A DNA stretch of 64,000 nt from positions 1,694,501-1,758,500 of the forward strand of contig NC_009662.1 of assembly GCF_000010325.1 (NCBI RefSeq). The letters are read 5' to 3'. Origin of the DNA: Nitratiruptor sp. SB155-2. Its GTDB lineage: Bacteria > Campylobacterota > Campylobacteria > Campylobacterales > Nitratiruptoraceae. The translations under genes and the position numbers were made by a program. Below the pieces are notes generated by a model. It was given only the letters and a program-made list of their open reading frames with translations, had not been told where the DNA came from and ran no database searches. Shown one piece after another: positions 25,801 through 32,032 of the stretch (positions within the stretch are counted from its first letter, which is position 1; every line of letters starts with the position of its first letter).

Positions 25801-26068
25801 TTCTATGAAAAATCTCATTATTTGCTATCAAATCTGGCGTATTGATTTGCGTAATTTGCTTGATAGCATCATCTATTGCATCTTGAGGTAAGCTGGGATT
25901 AATTTTTTTTATTGCCGTTTTTAACCTATCAAATAAAATTACATCTTCAAAAGAATCCCTCAACGGATTTTCACCATCTAGGGCAATATCTCCGCCATAG
26001 AGGTAATCGTAGCCTTGGGATTTGAGGAGGTCTATTGTGAAGTTTTCAACGGAGTTTTCATTCAGCAT
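22892..26068 (-). CDS. hsdR: Type I restriction enzyme R subunit (HsdR)
   Basis: The 1058-residue protein has an N-terminal nuclease domain with the PD-(D/E)xK pattern (D in RVDIVLFINGLPLVV, then ELK, about residues 130-160), followed by a superfamily 2 helicase. Helicase motifs include Walker A (HTQGSGKS, near 330), DEAH (VIVDEAHRTQYG, near 430), TGTP and a motif VI-like AIARVNRVY. It translocates DNA and cleaves unmodified sites with HsdM and HsdS. Its start overlaps the end of hsdS by 11 bases. It is the last gene of the leftward R-M operon. The full length matches the family. Confidence 0.96.
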   Translation of the reverse strand: MLNENSVENFTIDLLKSQGYDYLYGGDIALDGENPLRDSFEDVILFDRLKTAIKKINPSLPQDAIDDAIKQITQINTPDLIANNEIFHRMLTEGVKVTYQKDGVQRGDIVWLVDFKNPQMNDFLVVNQFTVIENHKNKRVDIVLFINGLPLVVMELKNPTDSNANIKSAYNQLQNYKQTIPTLFTYNEILIISDGLEAKMGSLSAGFDRFMAWKSADGKKEASHLVSQLETLIQGLLNKETLIDYIRFFILFEKKKKEDKGQITVQTIKKIAAYHQYYAVNKAIKSTLRAIGQNKSNFLVKEPPANYGLPDVKEQSEGDRKAGVVWHTQGSGKSLSMLFYAGKVIQTTNNPTIVVITDRNDLDDQLFNTFATASKLLRQEPVQAASREELKKLLMVESGGVVFTTIHKFWPDDGNVYETLSTRDNIIVIVDEAHRTQYGFRGRVDKKSGEIKYGFAKYLRDALPNATYIAFTGTPIESTDKNTPAVFGNYIDIYDIANAVEDGATVPIYYESRLVKIDITEEGKKLIEEYEEELDARGLSEIEKAKAKYSKIEALVGAKPRIKEIAKDIVSHFESRLEVMDGKGMIVTMTWHIAANLYDEIIKLRPDWHSDELKKGKIKVVMTTSSSDEPHIARFYLTKEQRRTLADRFKDPQDELKLVIVVDMWLTGFDVPSLHTMYIDKPMKGHTLMQAIARVNRVYKDKTGGLIVDYIGIASDLKEALSFYSDSGGKGEPARLQEEAVKVMLEKLEVVRDMLYGYDYKRYFDADTSQKLHIILEVEDFILGLENGKKRFIDAVTALSKAFSLAVPHSEAMKIKDEVAFFQAVKSRLIKFNIESENSFDYATAIKQIVDKAVSSSGVIDIFDAAGLKKPDISILSDEFLEEIKEMKQKNLAIEALKKLINDEIKSRIKTNIVKSKSLKESLEELIRKYNNRLLTAAEVIDELIHLAKEIKQSDKEPEELGLSDYEYAFYCAVADNESARELMGKEKLKELAAVLFQKVKENTTIDWAIRESARAKLKVIIKRTLRQYGYPPDMQKLATQTVLEQAEALANDLVETV

Positions 26069-27182
26069 TTTTTATCCTTATCTCCCCGCTCATGAGTTTT
26101 GGCAAGAGAGTGTCTCGCAATTTTTTGAGAGTTTGGATTTGAAGGGAATTTTGAATTATCTTATCATCAATTGGTTTAACTTGCTGTTGAAACTTTTCAA
26201 TAATATCTATTGGGGGAATCATAATTTCTAATTTTTGAAAATCACCCTTACTAATTGAACCAAAAACTGTCCCTTCGTCATTAAATAATTTTATCTTATT
26301 TATTAAATATTTTAGCTTATAGTATGTATATGAATAAAAATTTGGATTTAATTTATATCTAAATCGTGCAAGCCCTCTTCCTATACAACATTTCTCTAAT
26401 GCCATATTCTGCTCACCTACTGGCGCTCTAACACTAATTAAAGTGTCAAATTTTTCAGCAAATCTTTTTGGTTCAGTAGTAAAAATTCTTTTTTTAGGAA
26501 AACGAAAACCAAAATCAGCATTACCTTGATACATTGGAATTCCAAAACCATATTCATTAAACGAGCTTCCTTTAGGAGAATGCCCCATTAAAAAATCAAA
26601 TTCATCAGGTAAAAAACCTTCTTCCCAATCCTCTTTTGCCTCTTCTATAAACCATTTTCTAAAAAGTGTCTGTGCCATTTGTTCAAGTGTTTGATTCTGG
26701 CGATGTAAAAGATCTATTTTATCATCAAATGATGAAAGCACAGAGGCTATGGCTTTTTGTTCACTCATATCTTCCGGTAAATAAATAGGAATACTTAATA
26801 ATGTTGTTTTATTCAGTTTGGGTTGAACTGCTCCTGTGAGAAAAGGGTTTAAATTTAAATTTTTAAAATAATAAACAATTAACTTATTTAAATAATTATT
26901 TTTCCCTTTAATAACGTGAGCATGATTATTAACCCAAAATTTTCCTTTGGCAATAAATGCAATAGGTGATTGTCGAGTTCTTAAATTTTCTCCATCTTCT
27001 GAGATAAGAACATATTCACCATCAAAAATGAAGTCATCTATATAATCAATAATTCCTGATGCCCCATAATAAGGATATATACCTTTTCTTTTTTGTCTTT
27101 CCATAGTACTAAGCGGTATTCTTTTATGATCGAATATTTCAGCAATCTCATTTAGTTTATATTCTTTCCATTTACTCATAGC
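26058..27182 (-). CDS. hsdS: Type I restriction enzyme S subunit (HsdS)
   Basis: The 374-residue protein has two target-recognition halves separated by a helical spacer. The first begins WKEYKLNEIAEIFD and ends in the conserved EQKAIASVLSSFDDKIDLLHRQNQTLEQMAQTLFRKWF helix (shown in part, about 155-190); the second ends with QQQVKPIDDKIIQNSLQIQTLKKLRDTLLPKLMSGEI. HsdS provides DNA specificity to the MTase and the R subunit. The start is taken as the ATG at 27180-27182; a TTG five codons before is possible. It overlaps the winged-helix frame, and its end overlaps hsdR, so the genes are translationally linked. Confidence 0.95.
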   Translation of the reverse strand, partial: AMSKWKEYKLNEIAEIFDHKRIPLSTMERQKRKGIYPYYGASGIIDYIDDFIFDGEYVLISEDGENLRTRQSPIAFIAKGKFWVNNHAHVIKGKNNYLNKLIVYYFKNLNLNPFLTGAVQPKLNKTTLLSIPIYLPEDMSEQKAIASVLSSFDDKIDLLHRQNQTLEQMAQTLFRKWFIEEAKEDWEEGFLPDEFDFLMGHSPKGSSFNEYGFGIPMYQGNADFGFRFPKKRIFTTEPKRFAEKFDTLISVRAPVGEQNMALEKCCIGRGLARFRYKLNPNFYSYTYYKLKYLINKIKLFNDEGTVFGSISKGDFQKLEIMIPPIDIIEKFQQQVKPIDDKIIQNSLQIQTLKKLRDTLLPKLMSGEIRIKNAE

Positions 27183-27381
27183 TTTTTCTCTTTTCAATTT
27201 TCAAAATATAATATGTGCTTCTTCCTTTCCCTTCTCTTTGAATAAGACCTTTTTCAACTAAATTTTTTAAAACCTCTTTAGTTTTTGTTTCTTTAGCATC
27301 GATAAGTTTAGTTGCTTCTTTTTTAGTAATTTTTTCATTATCCAGTAAAAACCGTAAAATTTTCTTTTCTTCTATAGACAA
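27172..27381 (-). CDS. Winged-helix frame downstream of the AlbA_2 gene, possibly its phase-variable C-terminus
   Basis: The 69-codon frame (TTG start at 27379-27381) encodes a winged helix: IEEKKILRFLLDNEKITKKE then ATKLIDAKETKTKEVLKNLV and EGKGRSTYYILK wing. There is no good ribosome-binding site, and the frame is open upstream for ten codons through the 10-bp tandem repeat at 27381-27410. AlbA_2/HATPase regulators commonly end in such a winged helix, so this is probably the C-terminal domain of the preceding gene, separated by the repeat copy number. Adding one 10-bp unit would fuse them with no stop. Alternatively it is made by reinitiation after the overlapping TAG. Confidence 0.7.
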   Translation of the reverse strand: MSIEEKKILRFLLDNEKITKKEATKLIDAKETKTKEVLKNLVEKGLIQREGKGRSTYYILKIEKRKSYE

Positions 27382-28613
27382 TCGGTCGTAATCGGTCGTA
27401 ATCGGTCGTTATCGTCCGCAAATTTTGTTGAAATTGATTTTTGAGTTTCCAAGCCATAATTTAATTTTTTAAATGTCACTCTAAACGAAACTCCAGGCTC
27501 ACTCCATTCAAATTTTATTTCAGGATATTTTTTTAGCTCTTTGGCAATAAGTCTTAATCCGTTTCCCCATTGCTCTACTATTCCAAGTTTTTTAAATACT
27601 ACTGCAAGCACTTTGTTTCTTATATCTGATTGTCCAGATTCCATATCATCAAAATCTATAGTTGGCATTAGTTTACCGGGGCTTGTAATTTCGATTTTAT
27701 CATCAAATATTGCAATTTTTATATCTTTACCAGTTAATGAGTAATCTCTATGAATTACAGCATTTCTTATCGCTTCACGAATAGCAATAATTGGATATTC
27801 CCACCTGTCTTTTCTATAAACTCCCTCATAGGTTGAACCTTGAGAGATATGTCTTAAGACAAATTTATAAGCTTCTTCTGCCTGAAAGCTTACAGGTTCA
27901 TCAATACTTTTTTGATCAATAAAATCTCCAGGAACTGTGCCTTTAAACCTTGCGCACTCAATTTTTGCAAATGGGAAAAGTTTATTTCTTATTTCGTCGT
28001 TAGAAAGCAGTATTAAAGCGTTGGTAGGAAATTCTCTATTTTGTTCTAAAATTATAAGGTTTAATTTTTTTAAGATAGTTTTGGTTAACTTTTCGCCTGT
28101 AATCACTTCAAATTGTTTTGCAAAAAGAGAAATTTCCAACTCATCAATACTTTTTGAATGCAGAGGCAGAGAATCAAATGAAACTCCCTGTTTTTCTCTT
28201 TCTAACTCTTCTATGATATCTTTTGTAGCAAGCCGGTTTGAAGAACCAACTCTTATATATGTTCCGTTTTCTTTTCCTTTGCTTTTAAGATAATCTGGCG
28301 GATTGTTTCCCTTATAAATTTCAATTTTAACAACATATTTTCCATTATGATTTATAAATGAAATCTCAGGCAAGATAAGAGGATAGCAGCTATCATGAAT
28401 GATATTACTGATTATTTCTTCTAATTGTAATAAATCCTCTTCAGGCACTCCAATTATCTCTCTTGGAGTATCTTTTATGCCTATATAAATTTCACCTCCT
28501 GCATCATTGGCAAAAGATACAACACTCTTGCATAGATCAGATTTACTTGGCAAAGTCTCTTTAAATTCAAGTCTTCTATTTTCCGGTTGTTTTAAAATCT
28601 CTTCTAATTTCAT
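27372..28613 (-). CDS. AlbA_2 / HATPase_c_4 putative regulator (Schlafen-like AAA_4)
   Basis: The 413-residue protein starts with an AlbA_2 (Schlafen-like) domain: EFKETLPSKSDLCKSVVSFAND and GGEIYIGIKD, to about residue 125. A Bergerat-fold HATPase_c_4 region follows near 270-390, with AIREAIRNAVIHRDYS (N-box), DDKIEITSPGKL (G1) and GIVEQWGNGLRLI (G2). Such proteins are common next to type I R-M genes and may be regulators or defence sensors. Its last 12 codons lie in a tandem repeat (DDNDRLRPITTD), where the frame ends prematurely at TAG 27372-27374. Most relatives continue into a winged helix, which here lies in the +1-unit frame. Confidence 0.88.
   Translation of the reverse strand: MKLEEILKQPENRRLEFKETLPSKSDLCKSVVSFANDAGGEIYIGIKDTPREIIGVPEEDLLQLEEIISNIIHDSCYPLILPEISFINHNGKYVVKIEIYKGNNPPDYLKSKGKENGTYIRVGSSNRLATKDIIEELEREKQGVSFDSLPLHSKSIDELEISLFAKQFEVITGEKLTKTILKKLNLIILEQNREFPTNALILLSNDEIRNKLFPFAKIECARFKGTVPGDFIDQKSIDEPVSFQAEEAYKFVLRHISQGSTYEGVYRKDRWEYPIIAIREAIRNAVIHRDYSLTGKDIKIAIFDDKIEITSPGKLMPTIDFDDMESGQSDIRNKVLAVVFKKLGIVEQWGNGLRLIAKELKKYPEIKFEWSEPGVSFRVTFKKLNYGLETQKSISTKFADDNDRLRPITTDCL
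27381..27420. repeat. 10-bp tandem repeat (TACGACCGAT on the minus strand), possible phase-variable switch
   Basis: Plus-strand units ATCGGTCGTA (27381-27390 and 27391-27400), ATCGGTCGTT (27401-27410) and a diverged ATCGTCCGCA (27411-27420) sit in the 3' end of the AlbA_2/HATPase gene. A 10-bp unit shifts the frame when gained or lost: one more unit, or two fewer, joins the 413-codon frame to the winged-helix frame; one fewer leads into the third frame. Copy-number variation has not been observed. Confidence 0.8.
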
Positions 28614-28616
28614 TTT

Positions 28617-29606
28617 TTAACCCTCAAACGCTATAAAATTCATAATAAGCTTGATAAGCTGCTCTTTTTGCTCTGCTGGGCTTGCTGCTACGAGGTAACA
28701 TAAAGCTGTTAAAGTGTTGCTGTTAAATTTTTGAAAAAGTTCCTCTTTTGATAAGTTCTCATACAAAAATTTTAAAAAAAGCAAAGCCCCAATTCGTTTA
28801 TTTCCATCCACAAATGGATAATTTTTAATAATCAAATAGAGCAAGTTTGCCGCTTTTTCTTCAAAAGATGGATAAAGCTCCTCACCTCCAAAACTTTGAT
28901 AAATTGTATTTAATGCACTCTCAAAAAGCCCCCTATCTCTTTCTATTCCAAAGATATCTGATGCTTCTTTACGCTCGATAAGATAGTTTTTAAGCTCTAC
29001 AATTGCTTCTTTTGCCTCTTGATAACTTATCTTTTTTCTCTCTTTTCTTGTAATACGTGCTTCTATTTTGCCTGTGTCATACTCCTCTACCCATTTCCAA
29101 ACCAAAGCATATTTTTCAATAATCTCAAGCATTCCCTTTTCTTCACTTGCCGTTATAGAGGGAGTGTTGATATTTTCTTTTATAAATTTTATAGCTTCTT
29201 CAAGCTCTTTTAGTTTTTCTTCTGTAAGCTTTTTTTCATTGATCGCATATCCTTTGACAAGGTAATTTTTTAAAACATTTGTAGCCCAGATTCTAAACTG
29301 TGTTGCTTTTTTGGAGTTTACACGGTAACCAACAGATATAATGACATCAAGGTTAAAGTATTCAATTGTTCTTTTTACTTTTCTTTTTCCTTCTAATTGA
29401 ACTGTTGCAAATTTTGCAACAGTTGAATTTTTATCTAATTCTCCTGTTCTGAAAATATTTTTTATATGCCTTGAAATCACAGATTTATCTTTATCAAAAA
29501 GTTGTGAAATTTGATTAAGATTAAGCCATATTGTTTCTTCTCTTAATTGCACCTCAACCTTTTTATCACTATCTTCAAAAATAACTAATTGATTTTCCTC
29601 TTTCAT
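28617..29606 (-). CDS. RhuM-family protein with C-terminal Fic/Doc-like domain
   Basis: The 329-residue protein has an N-terminal RhuM-type domain (VQLREETIWLNLNQISQLFD ... KSVISRHIKNIF ... VIISVGYRVNSKKATQFRIWA, residues 15-110), a helical linker (115-170) and a C-terminal Fic fold. The Fic motif reads NYPFVDGNKRIGA: the usual catalytic His of HPFxDGNxR is Tyr263 (codon TAT), while Asp, Gly, Asn and Arg remain. Fic enzymes normally transfer AMP or phosphate to proteins; this substitution probably removes that activity. The stop is three bases before the next gene, and its start overlaps hsdM (ATGA). RhuM genes recur in type I R-M operons. Confidence 0.85.
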   Translation of the reverse strand: MKEENQLVIFEDSDKKVEVQLREETIWLNLNQISQLFDKDKSVISRHIKNIFRTGELDKNSTVAKFATVQLEGKRKVKRTIEYFNLDVIISVGYRVNSKKATQFRIWATNVLKNYLVKGYAINEKKLTEEKLKELEEAIKFIKENINTPSITASEEKGMLEIIEKYALVWKWVEEYDTGKIEARITRKERKKISYQEAKEAIVELKNYLIERKEASDIFGIERDRGLFESALNTIYQSFGGEELYPSFEEKAANLLYLIIKNYPFVDGNKRIGALLFLKFLYENLSKEELFQKFNSNTLTALCYLVAASPAEQKEQLIKLIMNFIAFEG

Positions 29607-31135
29607 CCTTCACCTTTGATATCTATCTTTGCCAGACTCTCCAGTATCAGTTTATTAAGTCTCTCTTCTTCAACAAGCTGGGATAAAAACTCCTGTTTGA
29701 GTTTTTCAAACCTCTCTTCAAAATCAAAATCATCCTCTTCTTCAGCTAGTCCCACATAACGCCCGGGAGTCAAAACATAATCAAGCCCTTTTACCTCATC
29801 AACGCTAACTGATTTGCAAAATCCTTTGATATCTTCATAACTGCTATCCTCTTTTTGCCATGTATGGTAAGTATCTGCGATTTTTTTAATATCTTCTGGT
29901 GTTAAAATCCGTTGTCGCCTGTTTATAAGCTTGCCCATATCCCTTGCATCGATAAAGAGAATTTGTCCTTTTCTTGTAGTTTTATTTTTTCTTAAAAACC
30001 ACAAAGATGCTGGTATTTGGGTATTTAAAAAGAGTTTTGCAGGCAGATTTACAATACAGTCGACTATATCATCTTCAATCATATTTTTTCTGATTTCATA
30101 CTCATCTTTCTGTTTTGTCGTAAGCGCACCTTTTGCCAAAACAAAGCCGGCTTTTCCATGGGGTGCCAGGTGAAAGATAAAGTGCTGTATCCATGCATAG
30201 TTTGCATTACCAGCCGGTGGCACGCCATATTTCCATCGCGCATCCTCACGTAAAAGCTCTCCACTCCAGTCACTGTCGTTAAACGGGGGATTGGCTATCA
30301 CAAAATCGGATTTTAAGTCTTTGTGGGCATCGTTTAAAAAAGAGCCTTCCGGGTTCCATCTGACCTGTGAACTATCAATCCCTCGAATGGCAAGATTCAT
30401 CTTACACAGTCGCCAGGTTGTCTGGTTGCTCTCTTGTCCATAAATGGAAATATCATTTATTTTTCCTTGATGCTCTTGCACAAACTTTTCTGATTGAACA
30501 AACATTCCACCGCTTCCGCAGCATGGGTCAAACACTCTTCCACGATATGGCTCAAGCATCTCGACCAAAAGCTCAACGACGCTCCTTGGCGTATAAAACT
30601 GCCCGCCTTTTTTCCCTTCAGCCAGCGCAAATTCGCCTAAGAAATACTCAAACACATGCCCCAAAATGTCTGAAGTTTTCTCTTTAGCTTCATTGATTGC
30701 AATATTGCTAAAGAGATCTATCAACCCTCCAAGAGCGATTGGATCGATATTTCCTCTTGCATACACTTTTGGCAAAACGCCTTTTAAAGATGGGTTTTTC
30801 TTTTCTATTAGCTCCATCGCGTTATCGATAATTTTTCCGATTTCTGGATCTTTGGCCTTTTCTTTGAGATGACTCCATCGTGCTTCTGGCGGAATAAAAA
30901 ATACATTTTCTGCTCTGTATTCATCAATATCTTCGGGATCCGCTCCGGCATACTCTCCCTCGCCTCTTTTTAGCTTTTCATACAGATCCTCAAATGCTTC
31001 TGAGATGTATCGCAAAAAAATAAGCCCTAATACAACATGTTTATACTCCGCTGCATCGATATTTTTTCTCAGCTTATCGGCAGCTTTCCATAAGCTTTGC
31101 TCAAAACTATCGCCATTTTGCTTTTTCTTCGCCAT
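29603..31135 (-). CDS. hsdM: Type I restriction-modification methyltransferase subunit (HsdM)
   Basis: The 510-residue N6-adenine methyltransferase has an HsdM N-terminal helical domain (residues 10-145), then the S-adenosylmethionine motif FDPCCGSGG (about 185) and the catalytic NPPF motif (FVIANPPFNDSDW, about 260). GGQFYTPRSVVELLVEMLEP marks the start of the MTase fold. The C-terminal Glu/Asp-rich helix (residues 460-505) is typical. With HsdS it methylates the recognition site; with HsdR it restricts. Its ATG shares an A with the radC stop (TAATG), and its end overlaps the rhuM start. It is second in the leftward operon. Confidence 0.97.
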   Translation of the reverse strand: MAKKKQNGDSFEQSLWKAADKLRKNIDAAEYKHVVLGLIFLRYISEAFEDLYEKLKRGEGEYAGADPEDIDEYRAENVFFIPPEARWSHLKEKAKDPEIGKIIDNAMELIEKKNPSLKGVLPKVYARGNIDPIALGGLIDLFSNIAINEAKEKTSDILGHVFEYFLGEFALAEGKKGGQFYTPRSVVELLVEMLEPYRGRVFDPCCGSGGMFVQSEKFVQEHQGKINDISIYGQESNQTTWRLCKMNLAIRGIDSSQVRWNPEGSFLNDAHKDLKSDFVIANPPFNDSDWSGELLREDARWKYGVPPAGNANYAWIQHFIFHLAPHGKAGFVLAKGALTTKQKDEYEIRKNMIEDDIVDCIVNLPAKLFLNTQIPASLWFLRKNKTTRKGQILFIDARDMGKLINRRQRILTPEDIKKIADTYHTWQKEDSSYEDIKGFCKSVSVDEVKGLDYVLTPGRYVGLAEEEDDFDFEERFEKLKQEFLSQLVEEERLNKLILESLAKIDIKGEG

Positions 31136-31797
31136 TATAAAATTCCCTCCTCTTGTAAACTAACAAATCCCTCTTTGCTAAAAATGATGTGGTCCAACAG
31201 TTCAATTCCAAGTATCTTGCCGCTTTGCTTTAACTTTTGCGTCACCAATATATCTTCCCTGCTTGGAGTAAGATTGTTTGATGGGTGGTTATGCGCCACA
31301 ATGATACTTGCACATCTACTTTCAATCGCTGGTGCAAACACCTCTCTTGGATGCACCAAGCTTTGATTTAACGTGCCAATAGTTATCACTCTTTTTTCAC
31401 AAATTCTATTTGCCCCATCAAGATAAAAGGCTATAAAATACTCTTGCTTTTTATCAAAATACTCTTTTAGCTCTTCATACACATCGTTTGCCGAAATTAC
31501 GGTTTTGTGCTGTTTGAAAAGATATCTTTTTGATAACTCTACTGCACTTACTATCTGAGCAGCTTTCGCAATGCCAAGTTCGTGAATTTGAAGAAGTTTT
31601 TCTATATTTATTGCATCAAAATCTTGCTGAAAAAGCTTGATGATTTCTTTTGATAGTTTGATAACATCCTTTCCCTTCACCCCGCTTCCAAGCAAGATGG
31701 CAACCAACTCATAATCTTTTAGAGCCTTTGCCCCTTTTTCCAAAAGTTTTTCTCTCGGTTTTTCAAACTTTTCAAGCTCATTGATTTTTTTCATCAT
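31135..31797 (-). CDS. radC: RadC/JAB-domain DNA-repair-related protein
   Basis: The 220-residue protein has an N-terminal helix-hairpin-helix-like region (LEKGAKALKDYELVAILLGSG, about residues 17-38) and the JAB1/MPN metal-binding motif (HPREVFAP ... VAHNHPSNNLTPSREDILVT, about residues 150-180). RadC proteins are widespread near mobile or restriction genes; their exact activity is not established, and RadC is not required for repair in E. coli. It is the first gene of the operon containing hsdM, rhuM, the AlbA_2 gene, hsdS and hsdR. Its -10 (TATGAT) lies at 31829-31834 on the minus strand. Two adjacent ATG codons occur at the start. Confidence 0.93.
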   Translation of the reverse strand: MMKKINELEKFEKPREKLLEKGAKALKDYELVAILLGSGVKGKDVIKLSKEIIKLFQQDFDAINIEKLLQIHELGIAKAAQIVSAVELSKRYLFKQHKTVISANDVYEELKEYFDKKQEYFIAFYLDGANRICEKRVITIGTLNQSLVHPREVFAPAIESRCASIIVAHNHPSNNLTPSREDILVTQKLKQSGKILGIELLDHIIFSKEGFVSLQEEGIL

Positions 31798-31828
31798 ATA
31801 CCTACTATAATCTTTTTAAAGCTTTATT

Positions 31829-31893
31829 ATCATAGCAAAAACAGTGACGTTATTTTGCATATTAAGTTTATTTTAAGTGTTTACCGGTACAAT
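31829..31893. promoter_or_regulatory. Divergent promoter region radC/DEAD-box helicase with tandem TTAAG elements
   Basis: A minus-strand extended -10 (TTTTTGCTATGATA, hexamer at 31829-31834) faces radC, and a plus-strand TACAAT (31888-31893) faces the helicase. Two TTAAG words at 31862-31866 and 31873-31877 lie between, at the same distance from the leftward -10 as in the copy at 22788-22837, and just upstream of the rightward -10. An activator binding there could serve both sides. Confidence 0.55.
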
Positions 31894-31971
31894 ACGGCCA
31901 AGCCTTTGATAGGCGACTATTTACGATTCGATCCCCTTATCACCTCTACAACCCCAAAAATCTTAGAAGTG

Positions 31972-32016
31972 ACCTTTGATTGAATCGTCTGTGATTCGCT
32001 CATTGAAGGTTAATAT
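31972..32016 (+). promoter_or_regulatory. Structured leader / possible attenuator of the DEAD-box helicase
   Basis: ACCTTTGAT (31972-31980) pairs with ATTGAAGGT (32002-32010) through nine pairs including two G-T, and GAATC (31982-31986) pairs with GATTC (31993-31997). The hairpin is followed by TAATATTTTTT and then the AGAGG ribosome-binding site. From the predicted start near 31900 the leader is about 133 bases long. Intrinsic termination or cold-induced structure change is possible but unproven. Confidence 0.5.
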
Positions 32017-32032
32017 TTTTTAAAGAGGCATA

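Noticed and set aside
27172-27420. CRISPR-like array
   Set aside because: The 10-bp units are adjacent with no spacers and lie inside a coding frame, so this is a simple tandem repeat, not CRISPR. No CRISPR array was seen anywhere in the window.
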